A stretch of 64,000 bases of DNA from Eubacteriales bacterium (GCA_030526665.1 JAUNCI010000006.1:1-64000); one strand, 5' to 3'. Shown: positions 15,814 through 25,003, counted from the first letter of the stretch. Notes: a model not told the origin generated them from the sequence alone. Numbers and translations are program-made.

Positions 15814-17172
15814 ATGGCAGCTCAAAGAAAAAAAATACCGCCACATAAAAGAAAAAGAAACGTTCGAAGATCGAGATTACAGCGCCGTAAGCAACAACAG
15901 CAGCTGTTAATGATGATTGGAGTAATCGCATTTTTATTTCTTTTATTTTTAATATTATCAATTAAATCCTGTATCGGAAGTTCAAAATCATCTCATCCAA
16001 AAACACCGAAAGATTCGGAAACAGAAATTGCAGATGAGTTTATCGAGGAGGATCTTACATCCGAATCCGGGTCAGCCGCTTCTGTTGCAGACTTTGATCC
16101 AGTAACACTTACCCTTACGGTTGTCGGTGACTGTACGCTTGGTACAGATGAAACCTTTGACTATGATACTAGTGTGAATGCCTATTTTGAAAATTACGGT
16201 GCAGCTTATTTTATGCAGAATGTAAAAAGCATTTTCTCACAGGACGATCTCACCATTGCAAATTTCGAAGGAACTCTAACCGATTCCGAAAACCGTGCAG
16301 ATAAACAATTCGCTTTCAAAGCACCAAAGGAATGTGCAAAAATTGTAAGCGAAGGCTCTATTGAAGCCGTTAACACCGCAAATAATCACAGTCATGATTA
16401 TGGCGATTCCAGCTTTACCGATACCCTGCAGGCACTTGATGCGGAAGGTATCATTCATTTTGGATATGATGAAACACAGGTTGTGGATGTCAAAGGTATT
16501 CAGATCGGTCTTGTCGGAATATATGAATTAAATGATCATCTGGATGTTGCCGATCATCTTAAGAGAAACATCGCTGCTGTTAAGCAAAATGGTGCACAGC
16601 TCATCGTTGTTATCTTCCACTGGGGAAATGAGCTGGATGAAGAACCTGACAGTAACCAGACAACGCTCGGACGTATGGCTATCGACGAAGGTGCCGATCT
16701 GGTTTGTGGACATCACGCACACGTAGTACAAGGAATCGAAACCTACAAAGGAAAGAATATTGTATATGGTCTTGGTAATTTCTGTTTCGGAGGAAATACA
16801 AATCCAAGTGATTCAGACAGTATGATTTATCAGCAGACCTTTACCGTAACTCCTGAGGGTGTTCAGGCAGACAATGTCACGAATATTATTCCTGTTCGAA
16901 TCTCATCTGAATACGGAACAAATAATTACCAGCCAACTCCTGCAACCGATGATGAAGCAATTCGTATTCTTCAGAAAATCGATTCCCGCAGTGCAAATAT
17001 TTCCGGTGCAACAGCAACTGTAAGCGCTATGCAGAATTCAACTTCTATCACAGCGGAAATGCTTGCAGCGAATGCTGCAAACACCTCTTCAGATGAGGAT
17101 TACGATAGCTCTGATTACAGCTACGATGATTATGATTCTGATTACGATTACGACTCGGATTATGATTACTAA
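15814..17172 (+). CDS. CapA-family membrane-anchored metallophosphatase-like protein
   Basis: The 452-residue product begins with a very basic cytoplasmic stretch (1-29), one membrane helix (about 31-49) and an acidic linker. A PGA_cap/CapA domain (about 90-370) follows, with VGDCTLGTDE, DLTIANFEGTL, NTANNHSHDYG, FHWGNE and GHHAHVVQGIE motifs that carry the likely metal ligands. CapA proteins take part in poly-gamma-glutamate export or wall polymer handling; no capB/capC genes are near, so the role is open. The C-terminal 26 or so residues are an unusual Asp/Tyr/Ser repeat (YDSDYDYDSDYDY). AAAGGGG lies about 8 bases before the ATG. Confidence 0.88.
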   Translation: MAAQRKKIPPHKRKRNVRRSRLQRRKQQQQLLMMIGVIAFLFLLFLILSIKSCIGSSKSSHPKTPKDSETEIADEFIEEDLTSESGSAASVADFDPVTLTLTVVGDCTLGTDETFDYDTSVNAYFENYGAAYFMQNVKSIFSQDDLTIANFEGTLTDSENRADKQFAFKAPKECAKIVSEGSIEAVNTANNHSHDYGDSSFTDTLQALDAEGIIHFGYDETQVVDVKGIQIGLVGIYELNDHLDVADHLKRNIAAVKQNGAQLIVVIFHWGNELDEEPDSNQTTLGRMAIDEGADLVCGHHAHVVQGIETYKGKNIVYGLGNFCFGGNTNPSDSDSMIYQQTFTVTPEGVQADNVTNIIPVRISSEYGTNNYQPTPATDDEAIRILQKIDSRSANISGATATVSAMQNSTSITAEMLAANAANTSSDEDYDSSDYSYDDYDSDYDYDSDYDY

Positions 17173-17182
17173 TTAAAAAGTT

Positions 17183-17231
17183 AAAAAGAGGCATCGCATC
17201 TATGATTCAAAAATCACAAATGCGGTGCCTC
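17183..17231. terminator. Bidirectional terminator between capA and the DUF3786 gene
   Basis: GAGGCATCGCAT pairs with ATGCGGTGCCTC. On the minus strand TTTTTAACTTTTT follows, which closes the long trmD-queA cluster; on the plus strand GCTGTTTTA follows, which may end capA. Confidence 0.75.
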
Positions 17232-17237
17232 GCTGTT

Positions 17238-17897
17238 TTATTCCTGTTGATTATGTTTTAGATAAACTGTGATTGCATTTTTATTATCGATAGCATCTGT
17301 TAAATAGTATAGAGCATCCATCGCAACGCTTACTACACTTTCCTCATGCATGTAATCCGTAATATTGGAATCAAAAAGCATATTTGCCTGTGCCTCAAAT
17401 TCATCATCGGCATCCCAAAATGTTACTGCTACGTATAAACCGGGAAGAGATTCAATTTTGTACCCTGCATCGCCCTGTTTCATTGGTATTCCGCCGAGCA
17501 TCTCACAGGCATTTCGCAGTTCTTCAGCTTTACCTGTAAATCTCTCTTCTATTTGCTTCAGCGTTGTATTACGGTATGCTGCTTCAAAAGGATAGACTCT
17601 CTTTACCTCACGAAACGGAACGAGTATTCCGGATGGTGATGGTTCTTCAACAGCATAATGAAACATCGTGTAAAAAAGCAATGCGGTATCAAATCCTACG
17701 ATTTTTTCGGGAAGATCCAGCCTGGTAATCTCACCTGTTTTTCGATCTATAGCAAATGGATGAGAATAATATGTGATGTAGAGATTCTCCTCATCAATCT
17801 TTAGATGAAAACGTTTTGCCAGCCCTTTGTGATCCATTCCTAAAAACTTCTGTTTCCAGTCGTCTCGCACTTTCTGATAATTATCTGTTCTATTCAC
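17238..17897 (-). CDS. DUF3786-type protein of unknown function
   Basis: The 219-residue soluble protein matches what I recall of DUF3786: a region resembling LYITYYSHPFAIDRKTGEI, GFDTALLFYTMFHYAVEEP, and a C-terminal LPGLYVAVTFWDADDEFEAQANMLFD followed by ITDYMHEESVVSVAMDALYYL. Family function is not known; relatives occur in anaerobes, sometimes next to corrinoid or C1 enzymes. Here it is the last gene of the trmD-queA run, 36 bases after queA. No membrane segment or signal peptide is seen. Confidence 0.75.
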   Translation of the reverse strand: MNRTDNYQKVRDDWKQKFLGMDHKGLAKRFHLKIDEENLYITYYSHPFAIDRKTGEITRLDLPEKIVGFDTALLFYTMFHYAVEEPSPSGILVPFREVKRVYPFEAAYRNTTLKQIEERFTGKAEELRNACEMLGGIPMKQGDAGYKIESLPGLYVAVTFWDADDEFEAQANMLFDSNITDYMHEESVVSVAMDALYYLTDAIDNKNAITVYLKHNQQE

Positions 17898-17933
17898 AAT
17901 AACATCTCCCTAAAATTATCTCAACTTAATAAT

Positions 17934-18959
17934 TTAAATTAAAATCATGGCATCGCCGAATGAAAAGAAACGATATCTTTCTTTTACAGCTTCTTCATAC
18001 GCTTTCATGACATGCTCTTTTCCGGCCAAAGCCGATACAAGCATAAGTAAAGTTGATTCCGGTAAATGGAAATTTGTAATCAGTCCGTCTAAGATTTTAA
18101 ATTTATATCCCGGATAAATAAAAATTTCTGTCCAGCCGCTTGTTGCTTTCAGTATACCGTTTTCATCCGTTGCTGATTCAATCGTTCTGCAGCTCGTCGT
18201 ACCGACACAGATAACTCTTCCGCCATTTGCTTTTGTTTCATTGATCAATTGTGCCTGATCGGGTTCTACCATATAAAATTCAGAATGCATATGATGTTCT
18301 GTCACATCTTCGACCTTTACCGGTCGAAAGGTTCCAAGTCCTACATGAAGTGTAACATGGGCTATTTTCACACCTTTTGCCTGCACTTTTTCCATCAGTT
18401 CTTTTGTAAAGTGAAGGCCTGCAGTTGGAGCTGCAGCTGAACCATCATTTTTCGCATAAACCGTCTGGTAACGATTTTTGTCCTGAAGTTTATGTGTAAT
18501 ATATGGCGGCAAAGGCATTTCTCCCAATTGATCCAGGATTTCCTCCCAGATTCCTTCATAATGGAATTGGATCAATCGATTACCTTCTTCCACAACATCG
18601 ATAATTTCACCGGTAAGCAATCCTTCACCAAATTCAATGACTGCACCCGGACGTGCTTTTTTTCCTGGTTTTACAAGACATTCCCAAATATCATTTTCAC
18701 GTCTTTTTAACAACAGGATCTCGATCATAGCACCTGTTTCTTTTTTCTTGCCATATAATCGCGCAGGTATAACCTTTGTATCGTTTATTACAAGGCAGTC
18801 TCCTTCCTCTAAATAATCCAGAATATCATAAAAATGACGATGCTCGAATTCTCCCGTTTCAATATCGATATGCATCAGTCTGGACGAACTGCGGTCTTCC
18901 AAAGGATCCTGAGCGATTAGTTCTTCCGGCAAATCATAATAAAAATCTGCTGTTTTCAT
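17934..18959 (-). CDS. queA: S-adenosylmethionine:tRNA ribosyltransferase-isomerase
   Basis: QueA transfers and isomerises the ribosyl group of SAM onto preQ1-modified tRNA to make epoxyqueuosine at the wobble base. The 341-residue product is full length and typical: N-terminal [24 protein letters not shown], a central [14 protein letters not shown] motif, [23 protein letters not shown], and a C-terminal [19 protein letters not shown]. It is 17 bases downstream of trmD, so two tRNA-modification genes are adjacent. Confidence 0.97.
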   Translation of the reverse strand: MKTADFYYDLPEELIAQDPLEDRSSSRLMHIDIETGEFEHRHFYDILDYLEEGDCLVINDTKVIPARLYGKKKETGAMIEILLLKRRENDIWECLVKPGKKARPGAVIEFGEGLLTGEIIDVVEEGNRLIQFHYEGIWEEILDQLGEMPLPPYITHKLQDKNRYQTVYAKNDGSAAAPTAGLHFTKELMEKVQAKGVKIAHVTLHVGLGTFRPVKVEDVTEHHMHSEFYMVEPDQAQLINETKANGGRVICVGTTSCRTIESATDENGILKATSGWTEIFIYPGYKFKILDGLITNFHLPESTLLMLVSALAGKEHVMKAYEEAVKERYRFFSFGDAMILI

Positions 18960-18976
18960 TATATTTCCTTCTTGTC

Positions 18977-19786
18977 CTATTTGCGTCTGTTTTTCTGCTC
19001 TGTATCTATATCCGATATAGATTTATCATTTACAGTTTCATTGTTTTTTTCTTTTAATTCTTTTTTTAATTGACGTACATAATTCCATTCTTTGTTTGTC
19101 AGTTCTGCTTTTTTCAGCAGATCCGGACGTCTCGTTACTGTTCTGATAATGGATTGCTCACGTCTCCATTTTGCAATATTCGCATGATGTCCGGACATCA
19201 AAACTTCCGGCACTTTTTTTTCATGCCATTCTTCCGGTCTGCTGTACTGAGGATACTCAAGCAAATTTCCGGCAAATGATTCTGTTTCACCGGATTCCTG
19301 ATTGTTTAAAACACCGGGAACCATTCTGGAAATAGAGTCCATCATGACCATGGCAGGAAGCTCACCGCCTGTAAGGACATAATCACCAATAGATACATAA
19401 TCCGTGACAATTTCTTCTAAAACGCGTTCATCGATTCCTTCGTAATGCCCGCACAAAAATACCAGATCCTTCTCCTGCGCAAGTTCTTTTGCCATCTCCT
19501 GATGAAATACGCTTCCCTGTGGCGTTAAATATACCACACGAGGTTTATATCCTATTTTTTCGACAATTGATTCAAACGAAAGATAAACAGGTTCTGCCTG
19601 CATCAGCATACCGGCTCCTCCGCCATACGGATAATCATCAACCTTACTATGTTTGTTAAAAGCAAAATCTCTGATATTTACTGCATTCAGTGACAATAAT
19701 CCATTCTCAATTGCCCGTCCTGTAATACTGGTATTCATACCATTTTCAATCATTTCCGGAAAAAGGGTAAGTACATGAAAATTCAT
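18977..19786 (-). CDS. trmD: tRNA (guanine37-N1)-methyltransferase
   Basis: TrmD methylates G37 next to the anticodon to keep the reading frame. The 269-residue product starts [14 protein letters not shown] and carries the SPOUT trefoil-knot SAM site ([16 protein letters not shown] and [16 protein letters not shown]). The C-terminal [18 protein letters not shown] helix is also typical. It runs about 25 residues longer than common TrmD (a charged [16 protein letters not shown] tail). It starts 3 bases after rimM. rplS, which often follows trmD, is absent here. Confidence 0.97.
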   Translation of the reverse strand: MNFHVLTLFPEMIENGMNTSITGRAIENGLLSLNAVNIRDFAFNKHSKVDDYPYGGGAGMLMQAEPVYLSFESIVEKIGYKPRVVYLTPQGSVFHQEMAKELAQEKDLVFLCGHYEGIDERVLEEIVTDYVSIGDYVLTGGELPAMVMMDSISRMVPGVLNNQESGETESFAGNLLEYPQYSRPEEWHEKKVPEVLMSGHHANIAKWRREQSIIRTVTRRPDLLKKAELTNKEWNYVRQLKKELKEKNNETVNDKSISDIDTEQKNRRK

Positions 19787-19789
19787 TTA

Positions 19790-20296
19790 TTACAGTAATC
19801 CTTTCATTATATGTACCGTCATTACATTTTCTTCTATATTCACATCAAGAATGCATTCCGCAATTGCAGGGAGAAGTACTTCTCCTCCACTTTTTGTCTC
19901 AACGATATATACATCATTTGCACCGGTCTCCATTACATCCTTTAATGTTCCAAATTCAGATCCATCTTCGAGAACGACCTTCATTCCCAATAGATCTGCA
20001 ATATAATATTCATCATCATCCAATTCCTGCGCATCTTCACGCCGAATCCAAAGTTCTCTGCCTTTGTACATTTCAATATCATTGATGTTGTTGATTTCTT
20101 TAAACTTCAAAATGGCAAGATTTTTGTAAAACTTTACATTTTGAATTTCCAGTTCACGTAATTCTTTTCCGGTATCCAAAAGCACATAATCCAGATCCAG
20201 AAAACGGTCCGCACTATCCGTTGTAGGAAAAACTTTTACCTCACCACGAACGCCATGTGTTGTTGTAATCACACCAACTTTTAATAAATCTTCCAT
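19790..20296 (-). CDS. rimM: 16S rRNA processing protein RimM
   Basis: This 168-residue ribosome maturation factor binds S19 and helps assemble the 30S head. The N-terminal RimM domain begins LLKVGVITTTHGVRGEVKVFP (a close match to the family's G-TTHGVRGEVKV) and the C-terminal PRC-barrel follows from about DDDEYYIADLLGMKV. It is followed at once by trmD (3-base gap), the usual pairing. Transcription must pass a GC-rich hairpin between khpA and rimM. Confidence 0.96.
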   Translation of the reverse strand: MEDLLKVGVITTTHGVRGEVKVFPTTDSADRFLDLDYVLLDTGKELRELEIQNVKFYKNLAILKFKEINNINDIEMYKGRELWIRREDAQELDDDEYYIADLLGMKVVLEDGSEFGTLKDVMETGANDVYIVETKSGGEVLLPAIAECILDVNIEENVMTVHIMKGLL

Positions 20297-20343
20297 TTTT
20301 GATACCTCTCCAAAAGTCTTTCATATTAGACTTCAACTAAAAC

Positions 20344-20369
20344 ACGGGGCGTGGAAAACCACCCCCCGT
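20344..20369 (-). terminator. GC-rich hairpin between khpA and rimM
   Basis: On the minus strand ACGGGGGGTGG, a TTTT loop and CCACGCCCCGT form a strong stem with one mismatch, followed by GTTTTAG. The weak T tract suggests partial termination or an RNA processing/stability element inside the operon. Confidence 0.5.
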
Positions 20370-20404
20370 AATTTATCTTGCAAGATCAATAAAATCTATG
20401 CCAT

Positions 20405-20635
20405 TTATTGCAGAATATCTACAATTACCTTTTTCGAACTCTTTGATGAAGCCGCTTTCACGACTGTACGAATTGCTTTTGCTATTCTTCCCTGACGACC
20501 AATGACTTTGCCCATATCGGCATTTCCGACCTTCAGCTCAACAACAATTGCATCTTCTTTTTCAGTTTCTGTAACAACTACTTCATCCGGATTCTCTACT
20601 AGAGATTTTGCAATTACTTCTACTAATTCTTTCAT
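20405..20635 (-). CDS. khpA: KH-domain RNA-binding protein KhpA
   Basis: The 76-residue product is a single KH domain (YlqC/KhpA family) with the GxxG loop as VIGRQGRIAKAIRTVVKA. KhpA with KhpB binds many RNAs and is linked to cell division and elongation in Firmicutes. The frame is open upstream through the 3' end of rpsP, but GGGAGG six bases before this ATG, and the family start MKELVEVIAKSLV, fix the start. It lies between rpsP and rimM, the standard location. Confidence 0.94.
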   Translation of the reverse strand: MKELVEVIAKSLVENPDEVVVTETEKEDAIVVELKVGNADMGKVIGRQGRIAKAIRTVVKAASSKSSKKVIVDILQ

Positions 20636-20688
20636 CACATGCCTCCCTGGCCCGAGTATTCGGGTGTTAAATTGATAGCACAGGAATA

Positions 20689-20934
20689 TTATTTTTCGAT
20701 TCCGGCAATTTTGAGGAGTTTTGCTACTGTATCTGTAGGCTGAGCTCCGTTTGCAAGCCATGTTTTAGCTGCTTCTTCATCTACATTGAATACGCTTGGT
20801 TCTGCGCTTGGATCGTATGTTCCGATTTCAGCGATGCATCTTCCATCACGTTTTGAACGAGAATCTGCAACGATGATTCTATAAAAAGGTGCTTTTTTCT
20901 GTCCCATTCTTCTAAGTCTGATTTTTACTGCCAT
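20689..20934 (-). CDS. rpsP: 30S ribosomal protein S16
   Basis: The 81-residue product starts [20 protein letters not shown] and contains [21 protein letters not shown], the hallmark of bS16. GGAGG lies 8 bases upstream of this ATG; an ATG five codons earlier is less likely. It sits 77 bases after ffh and 53 bases before khpA. Confidence 0.97.
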   Translation of the reverse strand: MAVKIRLRRMGQKKAPFYRIIVADSRSKRDGRCIAEIGTYDPSAEPSVFNVDEEAAKTWLANGAQPTDTVAKLLKIAGIEK

Positions 20935-21011
20935 TTTGTTTTCCTCCACTTGTATATATTTTAATTTTTGTAATTAGACTGCAACTGATACAGTTTACAG
21001 TTGTTGTTTAT

Positions 21012-22358
21012 TTAAAAAGGAAGCTTGAAGCCGCCTCTTTTACCACCTTTGCCACCCATAAGTCCAGGCATTTGTTTCATCATTTTTTTGCTCTGCTCAA
21101 ACTGTTTTACCAGTCTGTTAACCTCGGCAACATCAACACCTGCACCTTTTGCAATTCGATTCTTTCTGGATGGATTCAGAATCGAAGGATTTCTGCGCTC
21201 TTCTTTTGTCATAGATAATATAATCGACTTTGTTCGCTCCATGGCTTTTTCATCGATCATATTTTCGATATCTTTCATTTTTGTTCCCATTCCTGGGAGC
21301 ATTCCCAAGATACTGCTAAGACCGCCCATATTATTCATCTGTTCAAGACTTGTCAGATAGTCATCAAAATCGAATTCCATCTTCTTGAACTTTTTCTGCA
21401 TTTCCTGCGCTTTGTCTTTGTCCAATGCAGCTTCCGCTTTCTCGATCAGGCTCATTACATCTCCCATACCGAGAATTCGATTTGCCATACGGTCCGGATA
21501 GAACTGTTCGAGATCGCTGAGTTTTTCACCCATACCAACATATAAAATCGGTTTTCCGGTAACAGCTTTGATTGAAAGAGCTGCACCGCCTCGAGTATCA
21601 CCGTCCATCTTTGTCAGAATTACACCGTCGATTCCAACTTTTTCCGCAAATGTTTTTGCAACGTTTACGGCATCCTGACCTGTCATTGCATCAACAACAA
21701 GACATGTCGCATCCACATGAACAGCTTCTTTGATATCTGCAAGTTCCTGCATCATATTTTCATCAACATGAAGACGACCTGCGGTATCGATCAATACCAG
21801 ATTCTGCTGGTTTGCTTTTGCATGTTCTATGGCTGCTTTTGCAATATCCACAGGGTTCTGTTTATCACCCATTGTGAAAACTTCCACGCCCTGCTTTTCA
21901 CCATTGATCTGTAACTGTTTGATTGCCCCCGGACGATAAACGTCACAGGCAACCAGCAATGGTTTTTTGCCTTTCGATTTGAACTTTCCGGCAAGCTTGG
22001 CAATCGTTGTTGTTTTACCTGCACCCTGAAGTCCGGCCATCATAATCACAGTAATTTCATTACCGGATTTAATTGGAAGTTCAGTCGTTTCGCTTCCCAT
22101 TAGTGAAACAAGTTCTTCATTTACGATCTTGATCACCATCTGTCCCGGATTCAGACCATTCATAACGTCCTGTCCGATTGCTCTCTCCTGAACTGCTTTG
22201 GTAAACTGCTTTACGACTTTGAAGTTAACGTCAGCCTCAAGAAGCGCCATTTTAACTTCTTTGAGTGCAGCTTTTACATCCGCCTCCGTCAGAAGCCCTT
22301 TACCTCTTAACTTCTTGAATACACCTTGTAATTTATCTGTCAAACTTTCAAATGCCAT
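21012..22358 (-). CDS. ffh: Signal recognition particle protein Ffh
   Basis: This SRP54-type GTPase binds signal sequences and 4.5S/6S-type SRP RNA to target nascent membrane proteins. The 448-residue product has an N domain, a G domain (Walker A GLQGAGKTTT near 107; DTAGR; TKMDGDTRGGAALS) and a methionine-rich M domain ending in a Gly/Lys-rich tail (GLMGGKGGKRGG). It lies 3 bases after ylxM and shares its promoter. Its receptor FtsY is encoded at 24053 in the same cluster. Confidence 0.97.
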   Translation of the reverse strand: MAFESLTDKLQGVFKKLRGKGLLTEADVKAALKEVKMALLEADVNFKVVKQFTKAVQERAIGQDVMNGLNPGQMVIKIVNEELVSLMGSETTELPIKSGNEITVIMMAGLQGAGKTTTIAKLAGKFKSKGKKPLLVACDVYRPGAIKQLQINGEKQGVEVFTMGDKQNPVDIAKAAIEHAKANQQNLVLIDTAGRLHVDENMMQELADIKEAVHVDATCLVVDAMTGQDAVNVAKTFAEKVGIDGVILTKMDGDTRGGAALSIKAVTGKPILYVGMGEKLSDLEQFYPDRMANRILGMGDVMSLIEKAEAALDKDKAQEMQKKFKKMEFDFDDYLTSLEQMNNMGGLSSILGMLPGMGTKMKDIENMIDEKAMERTKSIILSMTKEERRNPSILNPSRKNRIAKGAGVDVAEVNRLVKQFEQSKKMMKQMPGLMGGKGGKRGGFKLPF

Positions 22359-22361
22359 TAA

Positions 22362-22685
22362 TTATAATTCCTCCAAAATTGCTTCTGAAATCTTCATAAT
22401 TTCGTCGTTTCCTTCTTTTTCCGCAAGTTTTTCAATAATCTTGACATTTTTGCGAATTTCAAGAAATTTCTCGACAAGGTGAAGTTTTTCTTCGTATCCT
22501 TCAAGTGTTTTATTGCATCGGCGAATCATATCGTGAACACCCTGTCGGCTGATACCGAGTTCACCAGCAACTTCACTTAATGAATAATCTTCTAACAATA
22601 CGTTTTCATATACCTGTCTCTGACGCTCCGTCAGGAGTTCGCCATAAAAGTCATATAATAATGTCTGCTCTACAAACTTCTCCAT
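22362..22685 (-). CDS. ylxM: YlxM/p13 family SRP-associated helix-turn-helix protein
   Basis: The 107-residue product has a sigma-70 region-4-like HTH (LLTERQRQVYENVLLEDYSL, then EVAGELGISRQGVHDMIRR, near 17-55). A charged helical C-terminus follows. YlxM is conserved just upstream of ffh in Firmicutes and stimulates SRP function; it may also bind nucleic acid. It is the first gene after a strong promoter and precedes ffh by only 3 bases. Confidence 0.93.
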   Translation of the reverse strand: MEKFVEQTLLYDFYGELLTERQRQVYENVLLEDYSLSEVAGELGISRQGVHDMIRRCNKTLEGYEEKLHLVEKFLEIRKNVKIIEKLAEKEGNDEIMKISEAILEEL

Positions 22686-22702
22686 TTACAATCACCTTGC
22701 CT

Positions 22703-22731
22703 ATAATAACGTAAAAAAGGGATGGTGTCAA
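22703..22731 (-). promoter_or_regulatory. ylxM-ffh-rpsP-rimM-trmD operon promoter
   Basis: TTGACA (22726-22731) and TATTAT (22703-22708) with a 17-base spacer on the minus strand, about 18 bases upstream of the ylxM ATG. It is a near-consensus start for the SRP/ribosome genes. Confidence 0.75.
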
Positions 22732-22748
22732 GTATTTTTTCTTGACAC
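22725..22748. repeat. Inverted repeat over the ylxM promoter -35 box
   Basis: GTGTCAAG (22725-22732) and CTTGACAC (22741-22748) form a perfect 8-bp inverted repeat around eight AT-rich bases. One arm contains the minus-strand -35 hexamer, so a protein bound here would compete with RNA polymerase. Confidence 0.5.
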
Positions 22749-22772
22749 ATATTTCTTTTATTTTTGTCGCAT

Positions 22773-22810
22773 AAGCAAAGAGAACGCCCTATGGACGTTC
22801 TTTTGCTTTA
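22773..22810 (-). terminator. Probable terminator-like hairpin after ilvA
   Basis: AAGCAAA-GAACG and CGTTC-TTTGCTT pair on the minus strand just beyond the ilvA stop. No continuous T run follows, so it is a weak terminator or an mRNA 3'-end stabiliser. Confidence 0.4.
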
Positions 22811-24025
22811 CATACTTGTTCGTATCACTCGCGGACGGCATCCTGCCTCATCGAGAGCACGGACGATCTGATTTTTATGTTTTGTACCAAATGCTTCCAT
22901 AGTGATTTTTAATTCCACTGCTGCATTACGATTGGTACTTACAAACTGGTTATGATCCAGCTTAATTACATTTCCCTGGTTCTGCGCAATGATGGATGCA
23001 ACACGCACCAGCTCACCGGCTTTATCCGGAATCAGTACAGAAGCTGTAAAAATACGGTCTCTCTGAATCAGACCATGCTGTACCACAGATGACATTGTAA
23101 TTACATCCATATTACCGCCGCTCAATATGGATACAACTTTTTTGTTTTTGAAGTTTAAATGACGAAGAGCCGCTACCGTTAGAAGACCTGCATTTTCGAC
23201 TACCATTTTATGGTTTTCTACCATATCCAGGAATGCAACGATCAATTCATCATCTTCAATTGTGATAATCTCATCCAGATTTTCTTTGAGATACGGGAAG
23301 ATTTTATCTCCGGTATTGGCTACTGCTGCACCATCTGCAATGGTATTCACATTATCAATGGTAATCAGTTCATCCTTCAAAATGGATCTTTTTACACAGG
23401 CAGCACCTGCAGGTTCAACACCAATTACTTTGATATGCGGGTTCAGCATTTTTACAAGCGTAGAAATACCTGCTGCAAGAGCACCGCCGCCAATTGGTAC
23501 GAGAATATAATCGAGAAGCGGAAGTTCCTGCACGATTTCCATTGCAATTGAAGCATGACCGCTTGCAATCGCTAAATCATTGTAGGAATGAATAAACGTA
23601 ATGTTCTGCTCTTCTGCAAGTTTGATAGCATAGGCAAGTGCTTCTTCGTAACTGTCACCGTAGGAAATAATTTCTGCACCATAATCTTTTGTATTTTCAA
23701 CTTTGATCAGTGGTGTTGTATTTGGCATAACGATCGTTGCCTTTACTCCAAATTTCGCTGCTGCATATGCAACGCCCAGAGCATGATTTCCGGCAGATGC
23801 AGCAATGACTCCTCTTGAACGTTCTTCCTCTGTCAGCGTACTTATTTTATAATACGCACCACGTACCTTAAAAGCACCGGTTCTTTGCATATTCTCAGGT
23901 TTAAAATACACCTTGTTATTTGTGAGCTCTGAAAAATAATTGCTTTTGATCAGTTTGGTTTCCTGTGTAATTTTGCTGACCACTTCATAAGCTTCTTCAA
24001 AGCTCTCTAAAGTAAGTTTTTCCAT
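22808..24025 (-). CDS. ilvA: Threonine ammonia-lyase (threonine dehydratase) with ACT domain
   Basis: This PLP enzyme converts threonine to 2-oxobutyrate and ammonia, the first step to isoleucine or a catabolic route. The 405-residue product has the PLP lysine in QRTGAFKVRGA (K53), the SAGNHALGVAYA motif, the GGGALAAG phosphate loop and a C-terminal SGGN. A single C-terminal ACT-like domain (about 325-405) makes it the short form. I chose the ATG with GAGGA six bases upstream rather than an ATG four codons earlier. It sits between ftsY and ylxM, an odd place for a metabolic gene. Confidence 0.92.
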   Translation of the reverse strand: MEKLTLESFEEAYEVVSKITQETKLIKSNYFSELTNNKVYFKPENMQRTGAFKVRGAYYKISTLTEEERSRGVIAASAGNHALGVAYAAAKFGVKATIVMPNTTPLIKVENTKDYGAEIISYGDSYEEALAYAIKLAEEQNITFIHSYNDLAIASGHASIAMEIVQELPLLDYILVPIGGGALAAGISTLVKMLNPHIKVIGVEPAGAACVKRSILKDELITIDNVNTIADGAAVANTGDKIFPYLKENLDEIITIEDDELIVAFLDMVENHKMVVENAGLLTVAALRHLNFKNKKVVSILSGGNMDVITMSSVVQHGLIQRDRIFTASVLIPDKAGELVRVASIIAQNQGNVIKLDHNQFVSTNRNAAVELKITMEAFGTKHKNQIVRALDEAGCRPRVIRTSM

Positions 24026-24052
24026 AATATTCCTCATTTATTCTTATCTTTT

Positions 24053-24991
24053 TTAGGGTTCATTTCTGATATCAAATAAAGCATTTACAAATGCATCGGA
24101 ATCAAATTTCTGTAAATCATCGATTTTTTCTCCTACACCGATATATTTTACAGGAATATCGAGTTCTGACTGAATTGCTACCGCAATACCACCTTTTGCA
24201 GTTCCATCCAGTTTTGTAAGAATAATACCATTAACATTGGCAACTTCTGCGAACTGTCTTGCCTGTACCAGCGCATTCTGCCCGGTTGTTCCATCCAGTA
24301 CAACAAGTGTTTCCAGATATGCTTCCGGGTATTCTTTCTCAATGATACGGTAAATTTTACGTAATTCTTCCATAAGATTTTTCTTGTTATGAAGTCTTCC
24401 CGCTGTATCACAGATCAGAACATCGGCTTTTCTGGCTTTAGCTGCTGCAACCGCATCGTATACAACAGAAGCCGGATCTGCACCGTCCTGACCTCCGATG
24501 ATTTCTACTCCGGCACGATTAGCCCAAAGTGTAAGCTGCTCTCCTGCTGCAGCTCTGAATGTGTCTGCCGCACCAAGGATTACTTTTTTGCCCTGGTCTT
24601 TCAGAAGGCCTGCCAGTTTTCCAACTGACGTTGTCTTTCCAACTCCATTTACACCAATTACAAGAATAACAGATTGTCTGTCTTCAAATTTGTACTCCGT
24701 ACTATCTACATGCATTTGATCCTTAATTTCCTGAATCAGGAACTTTTTGCATTCCATAGGATCTTTGATTTTATTCTCTTGTACCTTTTCTTTCAGGTTT
24801 TCAATAATTTTTGTAGTGGCGTTAATACCAATATCACCCATGATAAGAATTTCTTCAAGTTCTTCATAGAAGTCATCATCGATACTGGAATAACCACTGA
24901 AAATAGAATCAAACCCTGCAACAATATTGTCTCTGGTTTTCGCGAGTCCGCTTACCAGACGTCGAAAAAACCCTTTTTTCTCTTCTCCCAT
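24053..24991 (-). CDS. ftsY: SRP receptor FtsY
   Basis: This GTPase docks Ffh-ribosome complexes at the membrane. The 312-residue product is a short FtsY lacking a long acidic A domain. The N-terminal amphipathic stretch (FFRRLVSGLAKTRDNIVAGF) is followed by the NG domain with GVNGVGKTTSVGKLA, DTAGRLHNKKNLMEEL and TKLDGTAKGGI. It lies 12 bases after smc. Confidence 0.97.
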   Translation of the reverse strand: MGEEKKGFFRRLVSGLAKTRDNIVAGFDSIFSGYSSIDDDFYEELEEILIMGDIGINATTKIIENLKEKVQENKIKDPMECKKFLIQEIKDQMHVDSTEYKFEDRQSVILVIGVNGVGKTTSVGKLAGLLKDQGKKVILGAADTFRAAAGEQLTLWANRAGVEIIGGQDGADPASVVYDAVAAAKARKADVLICDTAGRLHNKKNLMEELRKIYRIIEKEYPEAYLETLVVLDGTTGQNALVQARQFAEVANVNGIILTKLDGTAKGGIAVAIQSELDIPVKYIGVGEKIDDLQKFDSDAFVNALFDIRNEP

Positions 24992-25003
24992 TTGAACCTC
25001 CTT

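Noticed and set aside
20636..20761. 42-residue upstream extension of khpA
   Set aside because: It overlaps the 3' end of rpsP out of frame; KhpA is normally about 75 residues and a GGGAGG site precedes the internal ATG.
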